Source: Pseudomonadota bacterium (GTDB lineage Bacteria > Pseudomonadota > Alphaproteobacteria > Azospirillales > Azospirillaceae). From it: DNA of 64,000 nt. This document shows, one piece after another, positions 50,509 to 58,930 of the stretch (position 1 is its first letter; every line of letters starts with the position of its first letter). The stretch covers positions 49,099-113,098 of the forward strand of contig JAFAFA010000095.1 of NCBI GenBank assembly GCA_023423695.1. The letters run 5' to 3'. Below the pieces are notes generated by a model, which was given only the letters and a program-made list of their open reading frames with translations, searched no databases and was not told the origin of the DNA. The position numbers were made by a program, and so were the translations under genes.

Positions 50509-51297
50509 CTACACCCCGTAGGAGCGGATCAGGCTGCCGGCGATCAGGAACCAGCCGTCGGTCAGCACGAAGAAGATGATCTTGAAGGGCAGCGCGATCA
50601 TCACCGGGGGCAGCATCATCATGCCCATCGCCATCAGGATGGCCGCCACCACCATGTCGATCACCAGGAAGGGCAGGAACAGCAGGAAGCCGATCTCGAA
50701 GGCGCGGCGCAGCTCCGACAACAGGAAGGCCGGCATCAGCAGCCTGAGATCGACGCTCTCCGCCGTCACCGGCCGCTCGTCCCTCTCCGGGGGCTTCGCC
50801 GGTGCGGAGTCCTCGCCGGCCGGCTTCGGCTTGGCGGTGAAGGCGGCGAAGGCGGCCAGGTCGCGTTCACGGACATGGGAGGCCATGAAGCCGCGGAACG
50901 GCTCGATCATCCGTTCCAGGCCCTGCTCCTGCGTCACCTGCTCGTTCAGCAGCGGGCGCAGCCCCTCCTGCCACGCGCTGTCGATCGTCGGCCCCATGAT
51001 GTGGAAGGTCAGGAACATGGCGAGGCTGACCAGCACCATGTTGGGCGGCGACTGCTGCAGGCCGAGGGCCGAGCGCAGCAGCGACAGCACGACGATGATC
51101 CGGGTGAAGCAGGTGACCATGATCAGCAGCCCCGGCGCCACGCTGAGCACCGTCAGCAGCACGATGCCCTGGACGATCCGCCCCGACAGGCTGGCCCCGT
51201 CCGCCATCGACCCCAGCGCACCGAGATCGAGGTCGAACGGCGCCGCAGCGGCAGGGCCGGCGGCGAGGGTCAGGACGAGGAGGAGGAGGGTGCGCAT
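50509..51297 (-). CDS. fliP: Flagellar export apparatus protein FliP
   Basis: A 262-residue export-gate subunit with a cleavable signal (MRTLLLLVLTLAAGPAAA). Hallmarks are MVTCFTRIIVVLSLLRSALGLQQSPPNMVLVSLAMFLTFHIMGP and the C-terminal LPFLVIDMVVAAILMAMGMMMLPPVMIALPFKIIFFVLTDGWFLIAGSLIRSY. The start at 51295-51297 gives a proper signal peptide; a longer frame would run into the palindromic repeat. It is encoded downstream of fliN, with copy B of the repeat element between them. Confidence 0.96.
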   Translation of the reverse strand: MRTLLLLVLTLAAGPAAAAPFDLDLGALGSMADGASLSGRIVQGIVLLTVLSVAPGLLIMVTCFTRIIVVLSLLRSALGLQQSPPNMVLVSLAMFLTFHIMGPTIDSAWQEGLRPLLNEQVTQEQGLERMIEPFRGFMASHVRERDLAAFAAFTAKPKPAGEDSAPAKPPERDERPVTAESVDLRLLMPAFLLSELRRAFEIGFLLFLPFLVIDMVVAAILMAMGMMMLPPVMIALPFKIIFFVLTDGWFLIAGSLIRSYGV

Positions 51298-51337
51298 GCG
51301 GGGGCTTTCGGGGGGTGGGGAGGTGTCGGCTTCGACT

Positions 51338-51456
51338 GCCCCCACCCCGACCCTCCCCCGCTGGGCGGGGGAGGGAGCAAGTGCTTGTGCGGGAGAGTGG
51401 CGGCAGCCCCCTCCCCCGTCCAGCGGGGGAGGGTTAGGGTGGGGGTCTAACGCCCC
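51338..51456. repeat. GC-rich palindromic repeat element, copy B
   Basis: About 119 bp that aligns almost throughout with the element at 29104-29233: the same left hairpin (ccctcccccg..cgggggaggg, 51351-51375), the same central gggagagtggcggcagcccc and the same right hairpin (ccctcccccg..cgggggaggg). It fills the fliN-fliP gap, so it is transcribed as part of the operon. Confidence 0.85.
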
Positions 51457-51795
51457 TCAGTCGATCTCCAACTCCGTCCGCACGATCTCGGTCAGGGTGA
51501 CCCCCAGCCGCTGGTCCTCGACAATCACCACCTCGCCACGCGCAACCAGCCGGTGGTTCACCAGCACCTCGACCGGCTCGTCAACCTTGCGTTCCAGTTC
51601 CAGCACCGCGCCGCGGCCGAGCTTCAGAAGCTGCGCCACCAGCATGCTGGTGCGGCCCAGCACGACCTGCACATCGACCGGCACGTTGTAGATGGCGTTC
51701 ATCGGGCCATCGAAAGTCTTCTCGCCGAATTTTTCGACGGACTTCTCCGCCTGCTTGGAATCGTCGTCGAGGATGTCGAGGTTCAAGGGAGGCAT
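51457..51795 (-). CDS. fliN: Flagellar motor switch protein FliN
   Basis: A 112-residue C-ring protein with the SpoA fold: IYNVPVDVQVVLGRTSMLVAQLLKLGRGAVLELERKVDEPVEVLVNHRLVARGEVVIVEDQRLGVTLTEIV. This is the canonical FliN block, with an acidic N-terminal tail. It forms the base of the C-ring and docks FliH. It lies between fliH and fliP. Confidence 0.97.
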   Translation of the reverse strand: MPPLNLDILDDDSKQAEKSVEKFGEKTFDGPMNAIYNVPVDVQVVLGRTSMLVAQLLKLGRGAVLELERKVDEPVEVLVNHRLVARGEVVIVEDQRLGVTLTEIVRTELEID

Positions 51796-51817
51796 GAGGG
51801 TTCTCGCTTCGGATCGT

Positions 51818-52495
51818 TCAGGTCAGGTCGGGGGACAGCGCCGGCATCAGGGCGGCGACGGCACGGTCGGCGAGTGATGCGACGGCGGCCTCGAAGGCGG
51901 CAGGATCTCGGCGGACGGAGCCGGCGCCCCAGCTCGCCTCCAGCGCGCCGACGGCGAAGGCCGGATCGCCCTGGATGTCGATGCGGCCGCGGAATACGCC
52001 CTGCCCGGCCAGCCGTTCTTCCAGCGGAGGACAGAGCGACGGGTGCAGGCGCAGGGTGAGGACCGGGGACTGGCCGGCGGCGCGCAGGGCATCGGCGGCA
52101 AGCCGCTCCACCTCCTCCCGCGCCACATGATCGAGCAGTTGCGGCACCATGCGGCGAACCAGCGCCACCAGCACGAAGGCGCCCTGGGCCTCCAGCCGTT
52201 CCATCAGGGCGGCATGGTCGGCGTCAAGCGCCGCCATCCGCTGCGCCAGCTGGTCCAGGGTGGCGGCAAGCTCCGCCTCGATCCGCCGGGCGGCGGCGCG
52301 CTCGCCTTCAGCCCGGCCTTGGGCGAGCCCCTCGGCCAGCCCGCTCTCGCGGGCAGCAGCCAGGGCGGCCAGATGCTCGCGCTCCGACAGGGTGGGAAGG
52401 TCGAGCGGATCGGCCGCCTCCACCACCTCCGGCTCCGCCGCCGGGGCGGGCGCGCCGAAGCCGTGGTCGAAGCGGTAGCGCGGGTAGGCGGCCAT
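51818..52495 (-). CDS. fliH: Flagellar export regulator FliH-like protein
   Basis: A 225-residue protein in the fliH position behind fliF. A long helical/coiled-coil middle (EREHLAALAAARESGLAEGLAQGRAEGERAAARRIEAELAATLDQLAQRMAALDADHAALMERLEA) with GLAEGLAQGRAEGE typical of FliH precedes the conserved C-terminal domain (LVRRMVPQLLDHV...VLTLRLHPSLCPPLEERL). FliH restrains FliI and tethers it to FliN. The ATG at 52493-52495 overlaps the fliF stop (TGATG). Confidence 0.85.
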   Translation of the reverse strand: MAAYPRYRFDHGFGAPAPAAEPEVVEAADPLDLPTLSEREHLAALAAARESGLAEGLAQGRAEGERAAARRIEAELAATLDQLAQRMAALDADHAALMERLEAQGAFVLVALVRRMVPQLLDHVAREEVERLAADALRAAGQSPVLTLRLHPSLCPPLEERLAGQGVFRGRIDIQGDPAFAVGALEASWGAGSVRRDPAAFEAAVASLADRAVAALMPALSPDLT

Positions 52496-54219
52496 CACGC
52501 CACCTCCTCATAGAGCCAGGAGCGCAGGATATCGATGGCCTCGTCGGGATACTGGTCGACCAGCTCGCCCAGCCGCCGGATGGAGGAGGCGCGGACGCGG
52601 CCCTCCACCGTGCGCAGTTCGATCAGCTGGTCCATGGTCTCCTCGATGCCCAACTGCGGCGCCATCGACGCGGCGGCAAGGGCGGGATCGCCCTCCCCGC
52701 CGTCGGCCAGAGCCGCCCCGCCGCCGGCCGCAGTGGCCGCGGCCATGGCCGGGCCGGTCAGTTGCGGCATGGCGCCGGCTGCGGGCGCGGCCAGCGCCGG
52801 GGTTTCCGCCAGCACCGGTTCCGGAGCCGGGAAGACGCGGCGGATCAGCGGACGCAGGCCGACCAGGATGACCAGGGCGGAGAGCACCAGCAGGATCACC
52901 CACTGGATCAGCGTCATGACGTTGCGGCTCAGCGTCTCGGCGATCTCGTCGCCCAACGGGCGCGGCGTCAGATCGGGCGCCAGATCGACGAATTCCAGAT
53001 TGTCCACCGTCACCCGGTCGCCGCGCGCCTCGCTGAAGCCCATGGCGGAACGGACCAGCTCGGTCAGGCGCTGCAGTTCTTCCGCGCTGCGCGGCTCGTA
53101 CTGGCGGGTGCCGTCGGCGGCGGTCTTCCAGGTGCCGTTGACCAGCACGGCAACGCTGAGGCGGCGGACGTCGCCCGGCTCGATCACCGTTTCGCGGCTG
53201 ACGTTGGAGATCTCGTAGTTGACCGTCTCCTCCTGCCGCTTGCTGTCGTTGGAGGATTGCGGCCCCTGCGGCTGGGCGCGCACGTCGCGCTGCGGCAGGT
53301 TCTGCTCGGCGGTGACCGGCGGTTCGCCGTTGCTGTCCTGGCTGCGGTCCTGCTCCTGCACGGTCTGGGTGGAGCGGACGACCTGGCTGTTGGGATCGAA
53401 GGTCTGGCTGCGCACCACCTCGCGCTTGGTCTCCACCTCGGCAGCGACCTGGACGCGGACGTTGCCGGCGCCGAGCCGGGCGGTCAGCATCTGCTCCACC
53501 GAGCGGGCGACGCGGGTCTCGGCGGCCACGCGCATGCCGTCGGTGCGCGCCGACGCCAGACCCGGCCCGTCATCCTCGGTCAGCAGAAGCTCGCCGGAGG
53601 AATCCATCACCGTCACCGCGCTGGGCTTCAGGTTCGGCACGGCGGCGGAGACGAGATGGCGGATCGACAAGGCCTGCTTGCGGTCCATCGCCGCCCGCCC
53701 GCGCATGCGCACCACCACCGACGCGGTCGGCTTGGGCGCGCTGCGCGAGAACTCCTCGCGCTCCGGCAGGACGATGTGGACGCGCGCCGCCTCGACGCCG
53801 GCCAGCGTCTCGATGGTGCGGCCCAGTTCGCCTTCCATGGCGCGCAGGCGGTTGATGCGCTGCATGAAGCTGGTGATGCCGAGCGGCTTGTCGGTGTCGA
53901 ACAGTTCGTAGCCGACGCCGCCCTGCGCGGGCAGGCCCTTTTCGGCCAGCGCCATGCGGACGCGGGAGACCTCGGACTGCGGTACGCTGATCGTCGTGCC
54001 GTCGAAGCCGGCGCTTACCGGCACGCCCATCTCCTGCACCGCCTTGGAGATGCGGCCGGCCTCCACCGGTTCCAGGCCGCTGTAGAGCGGCGTCATGTGC
54101 GGCTGCGACAGCAGAAGCGCCATGCCGGCCACGGCCAGGACGATGCCGAGCCCGGTCCCCGCCAGCACGAGCAGCCGACCGCGCCCCAACGACCGCAACG
54201 TGTCGATCAGACTGTCCAC
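52495..54219 (-). CDS. fliF: Flagellar MS-ring protein FliF
   Basis: A 574-residue basal-body ring protein. The first helix is RLLVLAGTGLGIVLAVAGMALLL. The YscJ-like ring-building region is MTPLYSGLEPVEAGRISKAVQEMGVPVSAGFDGTTISVPQSEVSRVRMALAEKGLPAQGGVGYELFD. The second helix is near residue 430 (VMTLIQWVILLVLSALVILVGL), and the C-terminal FliG-binding tail contains QYPDEAIDILRSWL. No ATG start is present: a GTG at 54217-54219 (MDSLIDTLRSLG) with GGGGA upstream was chosen; a GTG 12 bp earlier is possible. Confidence 0.96.
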   Translation of the reverse strand: MDSLIDTLRSLGRGRLLVLAGTGLGIVLAVAGMALLLSQPHMTPLYSGLEPVEAGRISKAVQEMGVPVSAGFDGTTISVPQSEVSRVRMALAEKGLPAQGGVGYELFDTDKPLGITSFMQRINRLRAMEGELGRTIETLAGVEAARVHIVLPEREEFSRSAPKPTASVVVRMRGRAAMDRKQALSIRHLVSAAVPNLKPSAVTVMDSSGELLLTEDDGPGLASARTDGMRVAAETRVARSVEQMLTARLGAGNVRVQVAAEVETKREVVRSQTFDPNSQVVRSTQTVQEQDRSQDSNGEPPVTAEQNLPQRDVRAQPQGPQSSNDSKRQEETVNYEISNVSRETVIEPGDVRRLSVAVLVNGTWKTAADGTRQYEPRSAEELQRLTELVRSAMGFSEARGDRVTVDNLEFVDLAPDLTPRPLGDEIAETLSRNVMTLIQWVILLVLSALVILVGLRPLIRRVFPAPEPVLAETPALAAPAAGAMPQLTGPAMAAATAAGGGAALADGGEGDPALAAASMAPQLGIEETMDQLIELRTVEGRVRASSIRRLGELVDQYPDEAIDILRSWLYEEVA

Positions 54220-54299
54220 GGTTCCCCGCACCTTTAAAGTTTCTGAAAATCGGCGGGCCTAGTCTTCGCCCTGCGCACCCCCTCAAGCTAACGGGGCGA

Positions 54300-54319
54300 C
54301 TTTTAAGCGGAGTAAAAAA
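54300..54319. promoter_or_regulatory. Flagellar operator-like motif between fliF and fliL
   Basis: CTTTTAAGCGGAGTAAAAAA, 81 bp upstream of the fliF start (minus) and 89 bp upstream of fliL (plus). The central CCGG is reduced to CGG. The 11-bp word aagacaaagcg at 54334-54344 repeats the one near the flagellin site. Confidence 0.55.
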
Positions 54320-54407
54320 CGGCGCAGCCTTCCAAGACAAAGCGCCTCAAATCTTACCGAATGCCAGCTTTACTAAAATTTTCGGCAATCGCCGGCGGGA
54401 TGGATCG

Positions 54408-54950
54408 ATGATTACACGATTTGGCATGGCGGGGACGGGAACGGTCCGGGACGAAGTCCTGAACCGCCTGCGCGGATCGGGACGCATCCTGGTGATCGCC
54501 CTGCCGCTCGCCCGCCTTGCCGTGGGCCTCGTGGCGGTGGGGGCCGTGGTGGCCGCCGGGATCACCGGATACTGGATGGCCGCGGGCCCGCAGGCGCTGG
54601 ACCGGCTGTGGCCCGCGGCGACGGAAGCGCTGCCGGCCGACGGCGTGGTCGACATGCCGGAACTGGTCGTCAATCTGCGGCGCGACACGCCGTCCCGCTT
54701 CCTGAAGATCGGCCTGTCGCTGACCGCGGCCCATCGCGACCGCGAGACGCTGGAGCGCGCGATGCCGCAGCTCACCGACAGCCTGCAGGAGTTCCTGCGC
54801 AACCTGGACCAGGACGACCTGGAGGGATCGGCCGGCCTCCACCGGCTGCGCAGCGAGATCAAGCGCCGCTTCAACCTGATCCTGTCCGATCCCGCCGGCC
54901 GGCAGGAGGTCGTCACCGACGTCCTGCTGCGCAGCCTGCTCACGCAATAG
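54408..54950 (+). CDS. fliL: Flagellar basal body-associated protein FliL
   Basis: A 180-residue single-pass protein. After a basic cytoplasmic stretch comes the helix LAVGLVAVGAVVAAGITGYWMA (about residues 38-59). The periplasmic FliL domain follows: MPELVVNLRRDTPSRFLKIGLSLTAAHRDRETLERAMPQLTDSLQEFLRNLDQDDLEGSAGLHRLRSEIKRRFNLIL. FliL rings surround and stabilise stators. First gene of fliL-fliM-DUF6468-motE-fliK-flgD, divergent from fliF. Confidence 0.94.
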   Translation: MITRFGMAGTGTVRDEVLNRLRGSGRILVIALPLARLAVGLVAVGAVVAAGITGYWMAAGPQALDRLWPAATEALPADGVVDMPELVVNLRRDTPSRFLKIGLSLTAAHRDRETLERAMPQLTDSLQEFLRNLDQDDLEGSAGLHRLRSEIKRRFNLILSDPAGRQEVVTDVLLRSLLTQ

Positions 54951-54969
54951 CGACCTCCAGAGGCACCGG

Positions 54970-56127
54970 ATGACCGACACCCCCGCCCCGACCGCCCCAT
55001 CCATGGCCGCTTCCCAGCCCGTTCCCGACGAGGCCGCGGACTGGTCCGACGCCGCGTGGGAACTGGCCGCCGCACAGCAGACCGATCCGCCCGCCGCTCC
55101 GGCGGCGGAGTCGACGAGCGAGGCGCTGGCCGGCATACCCGGCGAGACCAAGACGCTGAGCCAGGAGGAGATCGACCGGCTGCTGAATTTCGGCGCGCCT
55201 GAAGGCGGCGGGCCGGAGATGAGCGCCATCCAGCGGCTGGTCAGCTCGACCACGGTCAACAAGGACCGGCTGCCGATGCTGGACGTGGTGTTCGACCGCA
55301 TGGTGCGGATGCTGAACACCTCGCTGCGCCAGTTCGCCTCGACCAACGTGGAGGCGTCGCTGTCGAAGATCGAATGGCTGCGCTACACCGACTTCCAGGA
55401 CACCATCGAACTGCCGGCCCTGATCGGTGTCGCCCGCGCCGAGCCGTGGGACAACCAGATGCTGGTGTCCATCGACAGCGCGCTGATCTACTGCATGATG
55501 GACGTGCTGCTGGGCGGGCGGCGGTCGCGGCCGGGGCGGATCGACGGGCGGGCCTACACCTCCATCGAACGCAAGATGACCGAGCGGATGATGAAGGTGG
55601 TGCTCCAGGATCTGGGGCAGTCCTTCGACCCGCTGGCCCAGGTGGACTTCGTCTTCGACCGGCTGGAGGTGAACCCGCAGTTCGCCACCATCACGCGGGC
55701 CACCAACGCCATCATCCGCGTGCGCATCGCCGTGGAGGTGGAGCGCCGGACCGGCCACATCGACATCGTCATCCCCTATGCCACGCTGGAGCCGGTCCGC
55801 GGCAAGCTGGTGCAGATGTTCATGGGCGAGAAGTTCGGCCATGACACCGTGTGGGAAAGCCATCTGAAGAACGAACTGATGCGCTCCAAGCTGGAGCTGG
55901 TCGCCGTGCTGGCGGAGACCAAGGTGCCGCTGGGCGAAGTATTGGCCTGGCAGAAGGGCCAATCGCTGAAGCTGCGGATCAGCCCGGATCAGACCGTCCT
56001 GGTCTTCAGCAAGACCATCCCGCTGTTCGCCGGACACATGGGGCAGCGCAACGACAACATCGCGGTGAAGATCGACACCGATCTCGATACCAAGCAGGAG
56101 CTGATCGATGGTCTCCTTTCTCATTGA
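54970..56127 (+). CDS. fliM: Flagellar motor switch protein FliM
   Basis: A 385-residue C-ring protein. The CheY-P-binding motif LSQEEIDRLLNFG is near residue 60, after an Ala/Pro-rich extension. The middle domain has RMLNTSLRQFASTNVEASLSKIEWLRYTDFQDTIELPALIGVARAEPWDNQMLVSID and GGRRSRPGRIDGRAYTSIERKMTERMMKV. The SpoA-type C-terminus is VLAETKVPLGEVLAWQKGQSLKLRISPDQTV. It is encoded 19 bp after fliL and overlaps the next gene by 20 bp. Confidence 0.97.
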   Translation: MTDTPAPTAPSMAASQPVPDEAADWSDAAWELAAAQQTDPPAAPAAESTSEALAGIPGETKTLSQEEIDRLLNFGAPEGGGPEMSAIQRLVSSTTVNKDRLPMLDVVFDRMVRMLNTSLRQFASTNVEASLSKIEWLRYTDFQDTIELPALIGVARAEPWDNQMLVSIDSALIYCMMDVLLGGRRSRPGRIDGRAYTSIERKMTERMMKVVLQDLGQSFDPLAQVDFVFDRLEVNPQFATITRATNAIIRVRIAVEVERRTGHIDIVIPYATLEPVRGKLVQMFMGEKFGHDTVWESHLKNELMRSKLELVAVLAETKVPLGEVLAWQKGQSLKLRISPDQTVLVFSKTIPLFAGHMGQRNDNIAVKIDTDLDTKQELIDGLLSH

Positions 56128-56791
56128 CGCGGCCCTGGCGGTGATGCTGGTCACGGCGACCGCCTACCTGGTCATCGTCAACAAGCGGCTGAAGCTGCTG
56201 CGCACCGGCCAGTCCGAGATCAACGCCCTGGTGTCGACCTTCTCCAAGTCGATCGACGACACCGACGCCTCGATGAAGCGGATGGTGGCCTCGGCGACCG
56301 AAATCGCCGCCCGCCTGTCCGACGACCTCGACCGGGCCAAGGGCATGAAGGAGGACATGGCGCTGATCCTGGGCTCCTGCGAGCGCACCACCGCCCGCAT
56401 GGAGGAATCGGTCCAGCATGCCCGCGCCCTGCTGCGCCGCCTGGATGAGGGCGCGATGGGGAGCGCCGCGCGCATCGGCCGCAACCGGGCGCGGCCGGAA
56501 GCGGCTGACACTGCCGAAGCCGCCGCGAAACCGGCAGACGCCGGGGCAGACGCCGCGCCGCTCATGTCGGCTTTGACGGCGGCGGAGATCGACAAGGGCG
56601 AGTTCCGGGCGCTTGAAACGGCTCTGCGCGCCGTCGCCGGACAGCACGCCGAAGCCCCCGCCCCCGCTTCTGCCGCCCCCACCCCCACCGGCACGGCCCC
56701 CACAGGCACAGCCCCCACCGGCACAGCCAAGGCAGCAGCCAATGCCTTCTACGCGCGGCTGCGCACCGTCGGGTCGGAGGCGTCGGCATGA
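56108..56791 (+). CDS. DUF6468 flagellar-operon membrane protein
   Basis: A 227-residue protein with one N-terminal helix (FLIDAALAVMLVTATAYLVIV). A coiled-coil-like stretch follows (RLKLLRTGQSEINALVSTFSKSIDDTDASMKRMVASATEIAARLSDDLDRAKGMKEDMALILGSCERTTARMEESVQHARALLRRL), then an Ala/Pro-rich tail with a tandem PTGTA repeat. It fits DUF6468 proteins found between fliM and motE in Rhodospirillales. The function is unknown. Overlaps with fliM (20 bp) and motE (4 bp) show coupled translation. Confidence 0.8.
   Translation: MVSFLIDAALAVMLVTATAYLVIVNKRLKLLRTGQSEINALVSTFSKSIDDTDASMKRMVASATEIAARLSDDLDRAKGMKEDMALILGSCERTTARMEESVQHARALLRRLDEGAMGSAARIGRNRARPEAADTAEAAAKPADAGADAAPLMSALTAAEIDKGEFRALETALRAVAGQHAEAPAPASAAPTPTGTAPTGTAPTGTAKAAANAFYARLRTVGSEASA
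56684..56728 (+). repeat. Three tandem 15-bp units in the DUF6468 gene
   Basis: Units cccaccggcacggcc, cccacaggcacagcc and cccaccggcacagcc (56684-56698, 56699-56713, 56714-56728) encode PTGTA three times. Copy number could vary without breaking the frame. Confidence 0.85.
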
Positions 56792-57534
56792 TTCCGCGCA
56801 TCCTTCCCATCACGCTGGTCGCCGTCCTGATGGTCCTGCCGCTGAAGCTCGGCGCCCTGGTGGACGGCTTCCCGGTGATCGCGCAACAGTTCGACCGCGA
56901 ATTCGGCGCCCATGAACGCCCGTGGGCGACCGACCTGAAGACGAACGATCCCAAGGCGGCCGAAACGGCTGCGGTTCCGGCGCCGGTCACCGGTCCCCTG
57001 CCGGTCTCCACGCCGGTCGCCGAGGCACCGCCGCCGGTGGCGCTGGCTCCGCCCAGCTGCACCGATCCGCTGCTGCGCGCGGCCATCGACGAGCAGAAGG
57101 CCGACACGTCCGGCCGCCAGAACCGCCTGCGCGAGGCAGAAGCGGTGCTCGCCGCCACCGAAGCGCGCGTCGGCACCCAGATCCAGCGGCTGAACGGCGT
57201 GAAGCGCGAGGTCGAGGCACTGATGACCCAGCGCTCCACCCTGCAGCAGGAAGACCTGAAGCGCATGGTGGCGATCTATGAGGCGATGAAGCCGCGCGAC
57301 GCCGCGCGCATCCTGACGGACATGGAAACCGACATGGTGGTCGACGTGCTGGACCGCATCACCGAACGGCGCGCCGCCCCGATCCTGGCCGAGATGGCCG
57401 ACGCCAAGGCCCGCGAAGTGACGCGGCTCATCCTGCAGCGCCGCGCCCTGCCCGGCGACCGAAAGGCGGCCCCCACCGTCGTCGGAGCTTCGGTGCCCGT
57501 GACGGCCATGCCGCGCCCCACCCTGACCAATTGA
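56788..57534 (+). CDS. motE: MotE-like periplasmic motility chaperone
   Basis: A 248-residue protein. The N-terminal hydrophobic signal/anchor is ILPITLVAVLMVLPLKLGALV. A Pro-rich linker and a coiled coil follow (LRAAIDEQKADTSGRQNRLREAEAVLAATEARVGTQIQRLNGVKREVEALMTQRSTL). The MgtE_N-like domain MVAIYEAMKPRDAARILTDMETDMVVDVLDRITERRAAPILAEMADAKAREVTRLIL follows. In Sinorhizobium MotE is a periplasmic chaperone for MotC. Start and stop overlap its neighbours, so it is firmly in the fliL operon. Confidence 0.85.
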   Translation: MIPRILPITLVAVLMVLPLKLGALVDGFPVIAQQFDREFGAHERPWATDLKTNDPKAAETAAVPAPVTGPLPVSTPVAEAPPPVALAPPSCTDPLLRAAIDEQKADTSGRQNRLREAEAVLAATEARVGTQIQRLNGVKREVEALMTQRSTLQQEDLKRMVAIYEAMKPRDAARILTDMETDMVVDVLDRITERRAAPILAEMADAKAREVTRLILQRRALPGDRKAAPTVVGASVPVTAMPRPTLTN

Positions 57535-57539
57535 GCGCC

Positions 57540-58910
57540 ATGACCAGCATGCCCGATGCCGTCGCGGCACCGTCCCGTCCCGCCCCGTCTCAGCGCGGCG
57601 GTTCCGCCGGCGACGATGCGCGCGACAGCGACTTTTCCAGCCTTGTGGACGACGCCGCCGAGGACGAGTCCGACGACGCCGCGACGCGCTCCGACCGTCT
57701 GCACAAACGCAGGGAGCCGAGGCCAGACAGCCCCGCCGCCGCCCAGGCCGCGATCACCCAGGCGGTCGTCCAGCCGGCGGTTCAGCCCGGCAGCAGCACC
57801 GACGCCCCGCTGATGCCCTGGATGGTCGCCGCCATCCAGGCCACGCCGTCGGCTGCATCCGCGGCACCGGCCCCTGATCCGGGCGAGGCTGCTGCGCAGC
57901 CGGGACAGCAGGCTCTTTCCGCAGCAGGGAACGGCAGCAAGACCGCGGGGACCGCTGCCGTTCCGCAGCAGCCGGCCGAACCGTCCATGACCGGCAACCC
58001 CACGCCTGTGGGCCCGGCACAGAGCGGGACCTCTGCCGACGGTCCCGCTCGGGGCAGCATGGACCAGAGCGCGCCCGACCCCGCCTTTCCGCAGACCACG
58101 CAAAGCCCCGCGGAAACGCCTGCCCCGACCCCAGCCATGGCCGCCCCGGCGGCAAGCACCGACACCGCCACGGACGCACGCGCCAGCCGCCGCGACGAGA
58201 GCACCGATCCCCGCACCGCGCTCCGCTCCGCCCGCGGAACCGGCCGTCCGGATGTGGCCGAGAAGGCAAACCAGCCCGCGGCCACTCCGGCCGCTGCCCG
58301 GACGGCCCAGCCCGCCGCCGACGCAACCGCCGCCGCCATCGCTCCCGAACCGGCCCCCGCCCCCTCCTTCGGCGCACCGCCCACCGCCGGCAGCGGCACC
58401 GCCGCGACCGGCTTCGAAGCCCTGCCCACCCTGCCCGCCCAGGCCGCCACGCAATATGCCGCGGCGGCGGCATCGGGCCGGGCCGCCACGGCGCACAGCC
58501 CGGCGATGGCGCAGCTCGCCGCACCGCTCGTCCGCGTGCTCGAAACCGGCGGCGGCGAGTTCCACATCGACCTCGCCCCGGCGGAGCTCGGCCGCATCCG
58601 CGTGGTCGCCGATGTCAGCGACGGCAAGGTTTCGCTGACCGTCCAGGCCGAACAGGCCGACACGCTGGCCCTGCTGCGGCGCGACCTGCAACAGCTCGAA
58701 CGCGCGCTCGGCGATGCCGGCCTGTCGCTCGACAACGCCAGCCTCCAGTTCTCGCTGCAGGACGACGGCCAGTCGCGCGGCTTCGCCGCTCCCGACCAGG
58801 GGGGTGCCGCAGCCGGCTGGCGCGCTCAAGCCCAATCCGAAGCCAGTCCAGAACCCGTCGCGGAACGACCGATGCGCCCGATCGACGGGCTGGTCGACGT
58901 CACCGTCTGA
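57540..58910 (+). CDS. fliK: Flagellar hook-length control protein FliK
   Basis: A 456-residue exported molecular ruler. Most of the chain is a disordered Ala/Pro/Gln/Thr-rich ruler region. The C-terminal Flg_hook domain (about residues 325-410) is diagnostic: APLVRVLETGGGEFHIDLAPAELGRIRVVADVSDGKVSLTVQAEQADTLALLRRDLQQLERALGDAGLSLDNASLQFSLQ. It interacts with FlhB to switch export specificity. The ATG at 57540 was used; a TTG at 57531 overlaps the previous stop. Confidence 0.94.
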   Translation: MTSMPDAVAAPSRPAPSQRGGSAGDDARDSDFSSLVDDAAEDESDDAATRSDRLHKRREPRPDSPAAAQAAITQAVVQPAVQPGSSTDAPLMPWMVAAIQATPSAASAAPAPDPGEAAAQPGQQALSAAGNGSKTAGTAAVPQQPAEPSMTGNPTPVGPAQSGTSADGPARGSMDQSAPDPAFPQTTQSPAETPAPTPAMAAPAASTDTATDARASRRDESTDPRTALRSARGTGRPDVAEKANQPAATPAAARTAQPAADATAAAIAPEPAPAPSFGAPPTAGSGTAATGFEALPTLPAQAATQYAAAAASGRAATAHSPAMAQLAAPLVRVLETGGGEFHIDLAPAELGRIRVVADVSDGKVSLTVQAEQADTLALLRRDLQQLERALGDAGLSLDNASLQFSLQDDGQSRGFAAPDQGGAAAGWRAQAQSEASPEPVAERPMRPIDGLVDVTV

Positions 58911-58930
58911 ACAGGAAAGCCCCTCCCGTC

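Noticed and set aside
51338..51456. CRISPR-like interpretation of the repeated GC-rich hairpins
   Set aside because: There are only two widely separated copies, no regular spacers and no cas genes. An interspersed palindromic element fits better.
57531..57539. TTG start for fliK overlapping the motE stop
   Set aside because: A normal ATG is present at 57540 and a TTG adds only three residues with no better ribosome-binding site.
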